From Canna indica (taxonomy: Eukaryota > Streptophyta > Magnoliopsida > Zingiberales > Cannaceae), in assembly GCA_034359265.1 (NCBI GenBank), contig CP136896.1:20181501-20245500 (forward strand): a stretch of DNA of 64,000 bases, read 5' to 3'. A program made the translations under genes and the position numbers. Position 1 is the first letter of the stretch; the number at the start of each line of letters is the position of its first letter. The notes under the pieces are model-generated. The model worked only from the letters and a program-made list of their open reading frames with translations. It did not search any database and was not told the origin of the DNA. Below are positions 44,701-55,848 of the stretch, in pieces.

Positions 44701-47700
44701 CCCTGAAGATTTCCAATCTTGTATTGATATCATCAACCTCTTTCTTTAAATAAGTTACTCTGACCTCATGGTAACTTGGAGGCTTTAAACCTCTTCCATA
44801 TTCAGATATTGATTTCACCATTTGTGTAAAGAGAGACTTTTCACCAAGTTGAATGGCAAAGCATTATCATATAAGCATCTACATATATCTCTAACCACCA
44901 TGTCTCTGTCTTTTACCATCTCATTCAAAGTCTGTCTAGGTCCACCTTTCCCTTCATAACAAAGGCATCCATTGATCCTTTGTTTTGTGAACGCGGCGTC
45001 AAAGTTCCTTCCTCCTTAAAAAAAATCTGTATCATCCTCCTCTTTTTTCTCCCAAAATCTTCATGAATAAATTTTTCACATCCTCTGGAACTTGCGGGAA
45101 TGGAGCAACTTCTTGATGAGTTCCAGCTAAATGATGCTTTACTCGAAACGTACCACCCCACATAGTTTTTGGACAATAATTACATTTGACATGTAATCTA
45201 TTGTCAGAAAGACTAACACAATGCTCCCAAGCAATATTTTTCTTTCCCTTCTTCTTAGCCGCCACCGTAGGAGCCGATTTAGGAGCTATAAATCAATAAA
45301 ACTGTAGGCCTTTTGTCTACAAGTCGCAAAGATATAAAAAGAATCAATAAAACTACAACAAAGATGCTACTGTGCAAGGAAGATGGCAAGATGCTACTGT
45401 GCAACATAGATTTGGAACTTGAAACTAAAGAATAGAAATTGACCACAGCGCCTAAATATAAAATTATAAATCATTGATCAAGTAAATAGATGCTAGTATG
45501 TTACTATGCTAGTATGCTACTGTGCATAAATCAAAGAGATGCTACTGTTCGATCTGTGCCTAAATCAAATAGGAATTGACTAATTGACCACATGCTTAAT
45601 ATTCAATAAAGTAACCAGTCTATGGAAGAACCTGGAATCTCGCGACCCGCCGCTCGCCCGCTCGTGTGAAGAAGACTTGCGGTTCCAGTCGCTCGCGTGA
45701 AGAAGCTGATCGCGTGAACCTGAATCGCGGTTTCAGTCGCGTGAAGTGGCAGCGTTGGGGGAGGGGGTTTGCAAAAGTCGCGTGAAGTGGCGGCGTCGGC
45801 GTCGCGATTACAGAAGCGCGATTGAGCCGGCGTCGGCGTCGCCTCTCTCGCGTGAAGTCGCAGCAACGTCGGGGAGGGCGGATTGCAGAAATGAAGCTTG
45901 CCGCGTGTCGCTCGTGCGCCTGTGAAGTCGCGGTAGAGCAATCGACGAGGTAGAGGAAGCGTCACTGAGATTTCCGCGTGAAATCGCACCTGTGAAGGCG
46001 CGATGAATTGCATATCCCGAATCGCCTGAATCGCCGATTCAGAATCGCGAGTTTGAATCGCTGCGATTCTTATACGATTCAGCGTCCAAAATGATTCGAT
46101 CCGGTTTTCGAATCGCTGGGACGTCGGATCGAATCGAATTGTGCGATTTGAATCGTGAATCGCACGATATTAACAACAGAGGTTTGCCCCCTCAATCAAT
46201 ATCAAGAAACAAAAGAATAATGGCATTAAATTAGTTAACTTTCTTTCGGTCTTCTCCCGTTAAATTAGTTGTAGAGTGTCTTTTTAGCCATAGCATGTAT
46301 ATGGCATTAAATTCCTGGTTTTCTTTAAAAGTCCCTAGTTAGAAGCAAATGGAAAAAGAAAGGGTAAAATACCTCTCATTACCAAAAACTTCCCTTGCAC
46401 AATTATTGATTGCAAATAAACACAAATACATATAAATCAAATCTGAGTACTTGAAAGCTTCACATAGAAATTTTAGAAGCCTCCAAACACAACAAGGATT
46501 CATGGGTGAGAGAATTGGATACCCTGAAAATGAAGCAAAAGATTACCCTTTTAACTTTTCTAAGGTCTAATTCTTTATACTATATTATATTTATTTTCTA
46601 CAAATTGCATTTAAATATTGTGCATTCTTTGTAACCAAAAAAATAGAAAAATACTAATTTAAAGATTGAAACTGGAAATCATTATTTATTTAATTTTCTT
46701 CGTGTTTTTTTTTTCTTGATAAGATTTATAAATGATTTATTATATTCATATTCTTATGTGAGACAGATGCTAGCTTGTTGAAGCACTTTTACTTTATTTT
46801 TATTAAATATAGCTCATATTTTACTTGATTGACAGATTTAGCCTGAACAACATTTTTCACTTGTACAACCCTACTTGAAACAATGGTCACATACATAAAC
46901 ATATGTTAGCTTGTAATCAACTTTTATGCTAATAATTATTGGCTTGGTATGTTGACACAAGTAAATTAATACTTCTTGTATGTTGACTTAGCTAATTTTT
47001 ATGAATAAAATATGATAAATATCATGAATAAATTAATTTTTGGATTGCATTTGTTTTGGGTTCAAATAAAATGGGTTTCAAATCATAATAAAAAATCGTG
47101 TCATTATAATTGACTCTTTGCATACAAACTAGCCCGCACTAGCATGTATCTGATTTTTTTTGATTTTTTTTTCAATTTGAGCTTTAAAACATAAATGTAA
47201 TTTCCAAACACATTGAAATGATGAAAAAACAAATATAACTACAAGTAGATGATGAAAAAACACACATTAATTGACGAGTGTCCATAATTCTAGGAAGAGA
47301 CCCTTGAGTTTGGGCGTAATATACAATGTTGCAAGAAAAAAGAGAAAATGAATGATTATCCTGTGAAGACAAGAGACAAATTAGAATCCATACATTAATT
47401 ACATTCCAAATTTTAGATTTTAAACAAGTTAGATTCTAGGACGCAATGTGGTCTAAGTGATGTTATTTTGTAATGAATCATGTTTTATGTTTCCAATCTA
47501 ATTTGTTAGCCTCCTTGGGGCGACGGGTAGCATGCCCCGAGGCCCCCGACTAGGGTTGTAGGGGCAATACCCTGCTGGGAGCAGCACCCCCGAACCGCAC
47601 TAGATCTGGGAGGTTTTTGTTTTTTTCACGAATTGAAACTTCCCCCAAATTGTACCAGATTTGAGATATTTTTTCATGAGTCGAAACTTACTTGAAATTA

Positions 47701-50700
47701 GCCAATACACTAAAACATCTAAAAAGGAACAAAAAAATTCAAAACCTATTAAATTGGACCAATTATTACACCAAATACCCATAAAAACCAATTAGAGAAC
47801 ATAACTTTTTTTAAAAAAATTAGGGTGAATTGATAGGTTCACCCTTGAACCGAAAGTGGTTTGCTACGGTTCGGTTTGATTCGGGTGAATAGCTCGATAA
47901 GGTTATTCAACCGTTGCTTTAAACAGAACCAAACTAAAATTTTGAGTTTGGTTTTTCTTTATAATAAAAGATGCATTTTATTTGTATTTATAATTTGAAA
48001 ATTTAATTTATGTTAAATTTGTTATTTTTTGAATTTCATGCCTAACAAATTTCAAAATTTTAAGATTTTGTTTTATAAATTAATTTGTATTTATATATTA
48101 TATTACCTTATTCAAATAAAAATAATAATTGAAATAAAATAACAATTGAAATTATTCATTTATTCGTACAAATAAACTCCCAAAGGTCTAAATTGGGTAA
48201 CCACTTCACAGCAGTTATAAATCCTAGTTAATAATGTAAGAGAAACACCTTATCTTTCCAGTATCTTAAGTCTGGGCAACTGAGACTGCTGCTTGCAGTT
48301 ATCCTATCTTCCTTAATGTTTCTTACTAATGTGTGCACCTCATCTTGCACTTGCTCACAGCAGAACTAGCATTTAATCTGCTTGAATCCTTAGCAGTTCT
48401 GCATGATCCAATCAGAATAAAGATGCCAAGAGAGGTAAGTGCGAAGCTAAAATGGGATTTGGCTTGGAACTAGAAGTGAAAAGTATGAATGATGACAGCT
48501 CTTAGAAACAGTGACATCATACTTATCTTGACTTGATTAAGGGAAATATTTATATATAAATTGAAAGCAATTGAACCTTGGAAATAACTACCAGTAGTTG
48601 TTAATATATGTTAGTCACCCTTCATTTTTCTCATATAAGTTTCATGAAAGGGTCTTTTCGATTCTCTGCTGAGTCGCTGACTGCATTTTTTGGATTGCAC
48701 TCCATCAAAATTTCCTGATATTTGTTACATTTTTCTTCTTGGTCTACATTTTTTGGATGAGTTGATGTGCATCATTATTTGTTTTTTTTCATGTAAAAAA
48801 AGTTAAATACCTTTCCTTTTTGCTTCAGGGTATCAAAGAAGGATGGTATGACGGTGGAAGCATTGCCTTTGCCGTAATTATCGTTATAGTTGTAACAGGT
48901 TTGTAATCTTTCATCTATTCTTATTGTTAAATACACATAGTAATAAAATTATTGTTACTTAGTTTTTTAAAATAAAACTTTAGTTTCAAATTAGCGGACC
49001 AGAAACTGAACTGAAATTCAAAATTTGGTTAATATATCAAACTGAATAAAAAAATTTGGTATGGTTCAGTTGGATTTTCTATGTTAAATGAATAATTGAG
49101 ACCCCTACCTATGCTGGGAAGAACAGTATGTTGGTTGCATGCACACTTCCAATTAATTTTGAAGATATGGATAATTTCAATATATTAAGTACATTAGTAC
49201 ACTATTTTTTAGTGTTTCTGATTTTATGTTCAATGCATCTTGCATATTATGCCAGCTGTAAGTGACTATAGACAATCATTGCAATTCCAGAATTTGAATG
49301 AGGAAAAGCGGAATGTACATTTGGAGGTGGATTTCAGTATTTACTTGATTGTATTCAGGTTTTTATTCTATTCTTTTCCTTTTTTTCATCTGCTGTATGC
49401 TTTCCAGGTAATTAGAGGCGGCAGGAGAATCAAGGTCTCAATTTTTGATCTTGTAGTTGGTGATGTTGTTCCACTCAAGATTGGGGATCTGGTAGGCATG
49501 CTGCGATAAATCTTTGCTGCTGAGATCTACATGTAATTTCACATTCGATGAGCTATTTTATCATTTGAACTTCTAGGTCCCTGCTGATGGAATTTTTATC
49601 ACTGGTCATTCTCTTGAGATTGATGAGTCAAGCATGACAGGGGAGAGCAAAGTTGTAAGTGTGTTTTTCTTTTTGTTGCATTTATGTTCTATTTCTGTGA
49701 TACAAACCCAAATCCTTTTTTTGATTATGTTTCTATTTTAATCCATCCAACAGAAGGATTTCTAATTAATCAACAGCTAACAGTCTTACAGGAAATAGAG
49801 AACTTTTCTTCGATTACTAAATACATATTTGAAGTGTAAACCATTGGTGTGTCGTATCTGGTCTGAGATACCTAAATGGAACATAAGTTGATTTTTTAGG
49901 ACGAAATAATAATGGTGTAAAATGTTCTAAATTTTAGCTTGTAGTCCAATAGTCCTATATGGTGATACTATTTGAAATTTTCCTAGGTTTGAAGAACCTT
50001 ACCTTTAGTTACACTTAGTAACAAAATACCTTATCTCAGGTCCACAAAAATCAAAAGGCACCATTTTTGATGGCTGGATGCAAGGTTGCTGATGGTTATG
50101 GCAATATGTTGGTAAGTATTCCATTATGTATATTCCCCCTATCTTCATAACTTATGTTTCCTGGATACCATTTTTTGAACAAAGTTTCCTGCACACATTT
50201 GTAGTGCACTCAAATATACTTCGAGGTTTTAACTTTTCTTCTTTACCTTCTAGCATGATCACCCCATTTTTACTATTATAAAGTTGCACTTGTCCAATAA
50301 ATAGATGAGTTGTGTGTCAGAAAATGGGTTGGCTTCTAGCATCTTAAATTCTTAATAGAGAGAAGATTGGGTAGATGGGTTGGGTGTTAGAAGATGGGCT
50401 GGCTTTTGGGAGACATTCTTAATAGAGATAAGATTGAATTTAATATTCAATCCTTAAGATTTCTGTTTCTTATTCATGAAGGGGTATTCTTTTAGAAATG
50501 TTTTATTAGAAGTTTTAAATGCCAGTAAACCTAATGGGAAGTAAACCCCCTAACAATTATAAGAAAAATTAATTCTTATTGTTAAGCAGTAAAAGCGTCT
50601 CTCGATTAACTAGGCCCTTCAATATATAGGAGAGGCAAAGGTACAACATACCAAGAGAATAAAATAAAAAACCTAATCTAACAAAAGAGCCAAAGTGTTT

Positions 50701-53700
50701 TAACACTCAAGCTAGGGCATATACATATGTCATTACTATTATGAGGACTGCGTTCTAGCAATGCATGCATCTCCATAGTCAGATTGGAGGTAGATCGCGA
50801 TCCAATCTGGAATCATGATCCATTTGAGTGAGTGCCAACAGGTTCAAAGATCTGGGTTTGAGTAATCCAAATCCACCCTTTTATTATACAATTATATATA
50901 ACATATATTAGCTTATGAGTTGTCAAATAGATGCTCATACTATTTTATTTAGATTTTATATTGCTGAAATGCTGGCATGTATTGTAACATTAATGTTATA
51001 TTATTAATTATTTATATTTTAAATAATATTTTAATAAGTTTGCAAATGATCTGATCTTATGTTCCAATGTTTTGGACCCTCATTGTCTAAGTAAGATAGC
51101 AATATTGACAACCTTGTTTGTCTTGCTTAGCTTGTCACAAAGGCATGGTTTAAAATCTTGATAGCGGTACCGAATCGTACTGACTAAGATACTGTCTCGG
51201 TTTTCTTTTTTTAATTTTTAATTTTTTTAATATCTAGAAAACATAGTTTTAAGCTACAAAACCACATAATCTACTAATAAATGATGAAAAACATCCATAA
51301 ATTTCTTAAACATGGTCTAATACATTAAAAATACAATTTTCTTCAAATTTCAATAAAAAGAATACAAATATGTTGAAGAATGATGTCCATCAAAGAAAGT
51401 AGGCATTTGGATGGGACCAACATGACTAAGGTTTGATTTGTATGTTTGTAAAGCCCACATTTGAAAATTTTTCAAAGTCATGATGTTTTGGTAACCAAAA
51501 TAGCATATTGACATCAGGCTTTCTTTTGTGGGAACCCAAGTAGGAACTACTGTAAGAGGCTCAGACCTCTTGTAAGCTACTCAACAGTAATCTTGCAATG
51601 TTGTTGGTCCCCTCCTGGTTTTGGTTGATGCTTATCTTTGATCCTCTTTTCATGTACCTTCGTTGTTCCTCTCCTCCAACCATCGTGGTCTTCATCTTGC
51701 GTGTAGTGGTCGAAGTAGAGATCATTTGTCCAAAGATCTTTAGGTGCTGTAGGTGCTAGTATTGATGGTACTTCGGTTTATCCTCCACCAGCTCCATCAT
51801 CATCACCTCCATGATGTGTGCTACTGCCATAATGGATGGAGGTCTCCTCATCTTCAATTGCATCTAGAGGATCCACAACTGGCCTTTTTTCCTTTGGCTT
51901 TTGCACTCCTCGATGGCGACGGTCGATGGTGCAAACTTCTTCTTGCTTGGTTGCGATTGGGATTGTGACCGCGATTGTGATTGGGATATAGGGGAGTTGG
52001 ATTGTGGTCTCGACTGAAAATGCGTTCGTTGAGAGGGACCAAGACTCATTTCCGTCTGAAATTGTTGGTTGTACGTGTCTTGTTGCGTGTCTTCGGACTC
52101 AATTGCATCAAATAAACACACAATGATCAACCAATGCTCTTAGCAATTTGACTAGGTTTTTAAAACCATGCTCTAGGGTTCTATTTAAGTCCATATCATG
52201 GTTTCAAATGTCATACAATATCCTATAGTATCATCGATATATACATTTTTTGGAAAATGCTATGTGTATATGAAAATACGACGTGTACCAACTATCGCAG
52301 GGTAGATCCCAACAATCAAAGCTTTGTTGGAGCTAACTTTGAATGTTTTCAGCCTCAAATCCCTCATTCTTCATATACACCATAAATTGATATACTTTCT
52401 TAATCCGTCATATATTCTACTAAAGCTTTGTCAAAATGTTATCAAAGAGCTACGACGACCCAGCATGGCAGCATTGTTGCTAGTTGGAGAAGCGAAACAC
52501 TTGGCAATGCATCTATTGTGACCTAATTCAGCTTTCTACACTATAATTTGTATCTTTTCGTATGAATTTCAAGTGTTGTATTTTAATTTGTTATCAAACT
52601 ATATTTTATTATGCATTTTCCAAACATTTTAATGAAGCCTATGAAAATACATGGCTTAGAGTTTGGAATGCAAAAAAAAGATGGTATTATGTCCTAGATT
52701 GTACTGTCATTACGCTATGGTATCGGTACCAGCCATTAACAATTATCTTTTTCTCCTTTGATAGACTGAAAATGGCCCTAGATTAGCTGGCTGAAACAAG
52801 TGCTGAAACAAGATGCATAGACAGGGTCACAGGGACAGAAAACAATTTCTGAGACTGGAAGAACTGACTTAATTCATGTGGCTGACAGGAACAGATAGTG
52901 GCTGAAACAGATGGCTGATAGACAATTGCATAGGGCAGCAGGAATCCTAGACAACAGGTTGCCTTAGTTTGGCTAATGGGTATTTATGCGTCAAGGGCAG
53001 TAAAGGCAAAACCATAATGGAATGGTTACCAATCTGCCTATTTAAGTGAAACAAGCTACTCACTTAAATTGTCTAGTGGCTTTGTGTTCTTTTGCCAATA
53101 ATGCCAAATGTGAGCAAACCACAGTAGCATTTAGAGGCTCAATGGACGCGGAGTTTGGATGTCAATTGCCCAAGCCACGAACTACTTACCTAACATCATT
53201 AATAGATCCATCAACCCAAGCAAGGGCATGACACACTCCTATCTGTTCAGACATTAACAAATGGTATCAAGGTTGACAAGGTTGCCTATCAAGTATCAAT
53301 CTTGTAGGCGCCGAAATTCTACAATAACTTTTTTAAATTTGATGAAGTTAACATCTTTTCCCCAAACTTAAGTTGTCAGGAAAAGGACTGTATTCATTTT
53401 TTTAACACTTACCCTCATATATGGATAGGCAAACTGGATTGGCCCAAATTCTATAACACACGAATTACCAGTGGATTGACTTAACTTAATTGGGAATTTA
53501 TTTTTTTAGTAACTTATGATCTCGTGCTTTGGTAACATATTAAATTTGACTATGTGTATTTTTTCTAAAAGCTTAAGCTATTAAGAAAGGACTAATCTAT
53601 TCATTTATATTATTAATAAAATCTATTACCAAAAAATGATGAGGCCTGGAACCCCACACAATAAACCCATTACCAAATGGGGATGAGGCCTTGTTTTGCG

Positions 53701-55839
53701 GTCAAGATCGTGAAATTACCCATGACAAATGGAACGAGGCTGCATATTTGAATCTCGTAGGGGTTAGGATCCTGCAATATTGCCAAATAACGACAGCTTT
53801 ATACATGAACTTTTTGTAGGGTTAAGACTAAGGTTTAAAACTGAACCAAATGCTTGAACCAATGGGGTCGAGGTTCAGATTAGTTTGTTGTATCTGTTGG
53901 ATGAACACAAACTGTCAGTTCTAGCCAAAAAGCTATCTATTTAAAAGATATATTATAGCTCACAACTGAGAGGTGCACAGAGAGAAAGCAAGAATAGAGG
54001 TGAACAAAGAGAAACAAGGGTCTGTAAGAGGTGCACAAAGAGGCAAGCTTCTGCGGAGAGGTGCACTCAGAGGCATGCTTGTACTGAGAGGTGTACTGAG
54101 AGAGACAAGATCGTCTATAGAGGTGCATTGAGAAAAGCGCTTGCTAGAAGGTGCATGGAGAGAGGTAAAAGTCTATGGAGATGTGCACTAAGAGGTAAGT
54201 TCCAGAGAGGTGCTAGTGAAGTCTAAACTGCAAACTGTTTGATATAACTTCTAGCTGCAGCATTGGCGTGTTATGACCCTTATTGGACCTGTTCTTATGT
54301 TTTCTTTGAAGGAATTGAATGGGCTGGGAAAAAGTTCACTTTATATCAAATTTGGAGTGTTTATTTTTACTGATAGGTATACAACGAATCTGACTTTTTA
54401 TTCAACTAGTCAGGCTATTAATTTAAGATCTATGACAATGCACTAGAGGTTATGGCATCATACTGACGGAACACGTTCTTTCCATTATACTCAGTATTTT
54501 AAAATTAGTTTTAATAATTATCAGATGTGTTTTTAAGGATATGAATGCCAAGATTGATTAAAATTTCAATTATGAATACCTTGAGACAGCTGGACTATTT
54601 TGATGGGTTTGTATGGGAACTAAGCATGTATGTGTAATATGTTGCTTATTTATTATTATATTCAGGTTTCCGCAGTTGGAATAAATACTGAATGGGGATT
54701 GTTAATGGCGAGCATATCGGAGGATAATGGTGAAGAAACTCCTCTTCAGGTTTGGTTTTTTGTGCATTATATGTGCTACCAATAACAAAGTCAATTACAT
54801 CATAATCTATTGAAGGCTATTTGTTTGGGAATAGGTGCGACTAAATGGGCTTGCTACTTTCATTGGCATAGTAGGGCTAACTGTTGCTGTTATTGTTCTC
54901 ATAGTCCTTTTGGTCAGGCAAGTCACAATCTGTTTGTCTTCTTAAGGCATGTAGTTAATTGTAGTTGCTATGAAGATCATTACAACTTTTCAGATATTTC
55001 ATTGGACATACCAAGAACCCTGATGGATCTGTGCAATTTATAAACGGAAAGACCAGTGCAAAAGTTGCAATAAATGGAGCTATTAAGATCTTGACAGTTG
55101 CAGTATGTATTTGTAGTCTATTCAAAGTTCCACTCGTCTTTGCTATGTGAATTGTTTATGCTATACTTCAAGACATTGACAACTGTGAAAATTGAACAGG
55201 TAACTATTGTGGTCGTGGCTGTACCTGAAGGGCTTCCACTGGCTGTTACTCTGACGTGAGTATATAACTCTTCTAGCTTAAGTGAGAGAAGTTAATTCTT
55301 GGTATTTTACTACTCAATTCTCTTTTCAGCCTAGCATATTCAATGCGAAAAATGATGGCGGACAAGGCTCTGGCAAGTATTGTTTTTACTGGAGTTCATG
55401 TTATTTTGTTGCATGCATAATTCCATATCCCTAATCTGATTGTTTTGCAGGTGCGAAGGCTTTCAGCTTGTGAAACTATGGGGTCTGCTACGACTATTTG
55501 CAGTGACAAGACTGGAACATTGACTCTGAATCAGGTTTGCTAATTGTTTATTGATGCTTCAATTATGTTTATTGCTGCAAGTGAGTACTTTAGTTTGGTA
55601 TGTAAAACTCCGGGAAATCCTGAATAGTAAATATGGTCATTTTCTTGAAAATATAGATTTCATACAATTATCTTGATCTCTAAATGTTGTTCACCATATA
55701 GATGACTATCGTGGAGGCATATATTGGTGGAAAGAAGGTAGATCCTCCTGACAATGTCAAGTCTTTTTCTCCCGCCGTGTCTTCTCTTTTAATTGAAGGA
55801 ATTGCTCAGAATACAACAGGCAGTGTGTTTCAGCCAGAG
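32568..55839 (+). CDS. ACA: P2B-type Ca2+-ATPase, calmodulin-regulated, 5' half (ACA8/9/10 clade)
   Basis: Pumps Ca2+ out of the cytosol at the cost of ATP; members of this clade act mainly at the plasma membrane. Eighteen exons join in frame: 32568-32714, 40404-40520, 40598-40640, 40984-41099, 41169-41300, 41390-41479, 48829-48898, 49256-49326, 49408-49491, 49577-49654, 50040-50111, 54666-54749, 54835-54917, 54994-55102, 55200-55255, 55330-55372, 55451-55534 and 55702-55839, together 539 codons without a stop. Full-length relatives have about 1,070-1,090 residues, so the C-terminal half (nucleotide-binding domain, TM5-TM10) lies beyond the window or is lost. The ATG at 32568 gives an N-terminus of family-like length; an upstream in-frame ATG at 32433 lies inside the predicted 5'-UTR intron. 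Introns 13 and 16 begin with GC. Confidence 0.93.
33618..33915 (+). repeat. Two diverged TRIM/LTR-like blocks
   Basis: The pattern GTTAAAGTC(T/C)CACATTGCTT, then ataaa(a)tag, then CCTCCCCCTTGA(A/G)CTA(A/G)CTTTTGGGG occurs at about 33618 and again at about 33803. The TCCCACATTG-plus-TATA arrangement is typical of short plant LTR-type (TRIM) repeats. At 33920-34010, gttcttaacacaagttcacta is a further short tandem duplication. Confidence 0.55.
34207..36836 (+). mobile_element. Non-autonomous LTR retrotransposon in intron 1
   Basis: The 5' LTR is 34207-35035 (TGTTAGGGAC to GGTGACA), then a degraded Met-tRNA primer-binding site TGGTATTAAAGCATGG at 35038. The internal region has no gag or pol. A polypurine tract (GAAGTGGGGGAGGA, about 36468-36481) precedes a 3' LTR (36482 onward) that matches the 5' LTR for about 355 bp and then stops. 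The internal region is made of tandem repeats: gcgcagagcagatg / cataagacgcaag units (35215-35530) and a 180-bp duplication. Frames at 35405-36294 are products of these repeats. Confidence 0.8.
35574..35932. repeat. 180-bp tandem duplication inside the LTR element
   Basis: Two copies beginning caagcactagtgaagaa at 35574 and 35754, differing at scattered positions. Both overlap low-value frames with repeated LRALLPHHC text, which explains the apparent internal repeat in those conceptual proteins. Confidence 0.9.
37524..37883. mobile_element. GC-rich hAT-type MITE in intron 1
   Basis: Ends AGAGGTGGCAATAGGCC and, reverse-complemented, AGAGGTGTCAATGGGCC. ATCGTAC stands on both sides (37514-37520 and 37884-37890), with three extra bases at the left junction. 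The interior is cggcccg / cgggcc-rich. The proline- and alanine-rich frames here (37393-37759) are translations of that skew. Confidence 0.7.
39350..40010. repeat. TRIM-like remnant with interlocked inverted repeats
   Basis: TGTAACA at 39738-39744 followed by a primer-binding-site-like TGGTATGAGAGTAGG (39747), and 187 bp later a purine tract followed by TGAAATACTTAG...TCCCACATTGG (39934), give the layout of a terminal-repeat retrotransposon in miniature. Two inverted pairs overlap it: 39353-39490 against 39640-39735, and ggcctagcctagtagcggct at 39524 against its complement at about 39826. Confidence 0.5.
40404..41479 (+). CDS. ACA: Ca2+-ATPase exons 2-6: calmodulin-binding domain to TM1
   Basis: Five exons in 1.1 kb. 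Exon 2 completes the calmodulin-binding/autoinhibitory helix ([17 protein letters not shown]; Phe61 aligns by eye with ACA8 Phe60) and a basic helix ending HAQVIR. Exon 3 has [10 protein letters not shown]. Exon 4 is Pro/Gly-rich, then [19 protein letters not shown]. Exon 5 has [10 protein letters not shown] and [17 protein letters not shown], the conserved lead-in to the membrane. Exon 6 carries TM1 ([18 protein letters not shown], about residues 195-212). All junctions are GT-AG and phase-consistent. Confidence 0.93.
42221..45265 (-). pseudogene. hAT transposase, broken (BED finger, DUF659-like core, dimerisation domain)
   Basis: Minus-strand pieces in order: 45265-45032, a BED-type zinc finger ([19 protein letters not shown] and HHLAGTH); 44821-44571, the start of the core ([19 protein letters not shown]); 43697-43374, [18 protein letters not shown] and [17 protein letters not shown]; 43337-43008, SEEWARS with the helical insertion region; 42848-42715, [11 protein letters not shown]; and 42703-42221, the C-terminal dimerisation domain ([20 protein letters not shown]). 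The core is split by a nested element (43698-44570), and a frameshift lies near 43340-43370. An intact protein would cut and paste the element. Confidence 0.85.
43698..44570. mobile_element. Non-autonomous hAT element nested in hAT element 1
   Basis: 873 bp with inverted ends CATGGTTTAAAAT / TTTTAAAACCATG and flanking 8-mers CCGCTAGC (43690-43697) and CCTCTAGC (44571-44578), one mismatch apart. Subterminal regions are full of ggtataccgg / ggtaccg palindromes. There is no transposase. Its termini equal those of the 3.9-kb element at 56018-59893, its likely source family. Excision would reconnect the two halves of the interrupted hAT transposase frame. Confidence 0.9.
48829..50111 (+). CDS. ACA: Ca2+-ATPase exons 7-11: TM2 and actuator domain
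   Basis: Exon 7 (48829-48898) opens with [10 protein letters not shown] and carries TM2 ([14 protein letters not shown] across the exon 7/8 junction). Exon 8 ends the stalk ([18 protein letters not shown]). Exon 9 is [20 protein letters not shown]. Exon 10 has [20 protein letters not shown] followed by the invariant TGES (residues 311-314) that drives dephosphorylation. Exon 11 has [19 protein letters not shown]. The donor of exon 8 (GAG/gtggat) is weak, but the frame and family alignment require it. Confidence 0.93.
51144..52170. mobile_element. hAT-derived element in intron 11
   Basis: Ends CATGGTTTAAAAT (51144) and TTTTTAAAACCATG (to 52170), the termini of the elements at 43698 and 56018. 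Flanking 8-mers (CACAAAGG and CTCTAGGG) do not match, so it has been rearranged or its ends come from two insertions. A minus-strand Ser/Gln/Arg-rich frame (51854-52130) resembles the low-complexity tail of a hAT protein and is not a gene on its own. Confidence 0.65.
52420..52525 (+). pseudogene. Fragment of hAT transposase BED-finger region
   Basis: The nucleotide text cagcatggcagcattgttg followed by a ggcaatgcatctattgtga-type block corresponds to 56435-56495 of the hAT element in intron 18 (ccgcatggcagcacggtcgt and ggcaatgcctccactgtga). It is a short, frame-broken piece of the same transposase gene. Confidence 0.6.
52790..53280 (+). repeat. LTR-like segment with primer-binding site
   Basis: TGGTATCAAGGTTG at 53262, two bases after ATTAACA (to 53259), has the form of a Met-tRNA primer-binding site following an LTR. 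The upstream 450 bp contain repeated gctgaaacaag / ggctgacagg motifs and a promoter-like tatttaagtgaaac. No partner LTR was found, so this is probably an LTR-retrotransposon remnant. Confidence 0.45.
53965..54220 (+). repeat. Degenerate GAGAGGTGCAC tandem repeat
   Basis: Seven or more units of about 30-40 bp, each containing AGAGGTGCA(C/T) followed by a purine-rich stretch. A related array on the opposite strand occupies 59900-60110 in intron 18. Confidence 0.75.
54666..55839 (+). CDS. ACA: Ca2+-ATPase exons 12-18: TM3, TM4 and phosphorylation site
   Basis: Exon 12 ([20 protein letters not shown], then NGEETPLQ) ends the actuator domain. Exon 13 carries TM3 ([19 protein letters not shown]). 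Exon 14 has [13 protein letters not shown] and leads into TM4. Exon 15 holds [15 protein letters not shown], with the PEGLP Ca2+-site motif (residues 441-445). Exon 16 ends at MMADKAL. Exon 17 gives [20 protein letters not shown] then TGT, Asp484 being the phosphorylated aspartate. Exon 18 has [10 protein letters not shown] and [18 protein letters not shown]. Introns 13 (54918-54993) and 16 (55373-55450) start GCAAGT and end AG. Confidence 0.93.
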
Positions 55840-55848
55840 GTTTTTTTT

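Larger units (their letters stand above)
41817..46180 (-). mobile_element. Decayed hAT element 1 in intron 6
   Basis: Transposase remnants on the minus strand (42221-45265) are flanked by (A/G)GTTTGCC at about 41809-41816 and 46181-46188, a possible 8-bp target duplication. The terminal inverted repeats at those points are not convincing, so the ends are tentative. 45600-46175 is a GC-rich leader with repeated gcgtgaag and gaatcgc motifs, typical of subterminal sequence. The 136-codon frame at 45603-46013 is made from those repeats. Confidence 0.55.
41480..48828 (+). other. Ca2+-ATPase intron 6 (7.3 kb) with a decayed hAT element
   Basis: GT-AG intron. 41480-41820 is ordinary intron. 41820-46180 holds a hAT element on the minus strand. 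46200-48820 is AT-rich with no coding content. A short GC-rich island (about 47510-47600) and a run of poly-T/poly-A stretches are the only visible features there. Confidence 0.8.
50112..54665 (+). other. Ca2+-ATPase intron 11 (4.6 kb), transposon-filled
   Basis: GT-AG intron. 50112-51140 is ordinary AT-rich intron with a short duplication (agatgggttgg and agatgggctgg, about 50340-50410). It then contains a hAT-derived element (51144-52170), a hAT BED-region fragment (52420-52525), an LTR-like segment with a primer-binding site (about 52790-53280) and a degenerate tandem repeat (53965-54220). No host coding sequence is present. Confidence 0.8.

Noticed and set aside
45603..46013. A 136-codon minus-strand frame rich in Arg, Pro and Thr.
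   Set aside because: Made of gcgtgaag-type repeats in the leader or subterminal region of hAT element 1; no conserved domain.
49240..49509. A continuous 89-codon frame reading through exons 8 and 9 without splicing.
   Set aside because: The hydrophobic insert between HLE and VIRGG is absent from P2B-ATPases. Splicing at 49327 and 49407 restores the family pattern.
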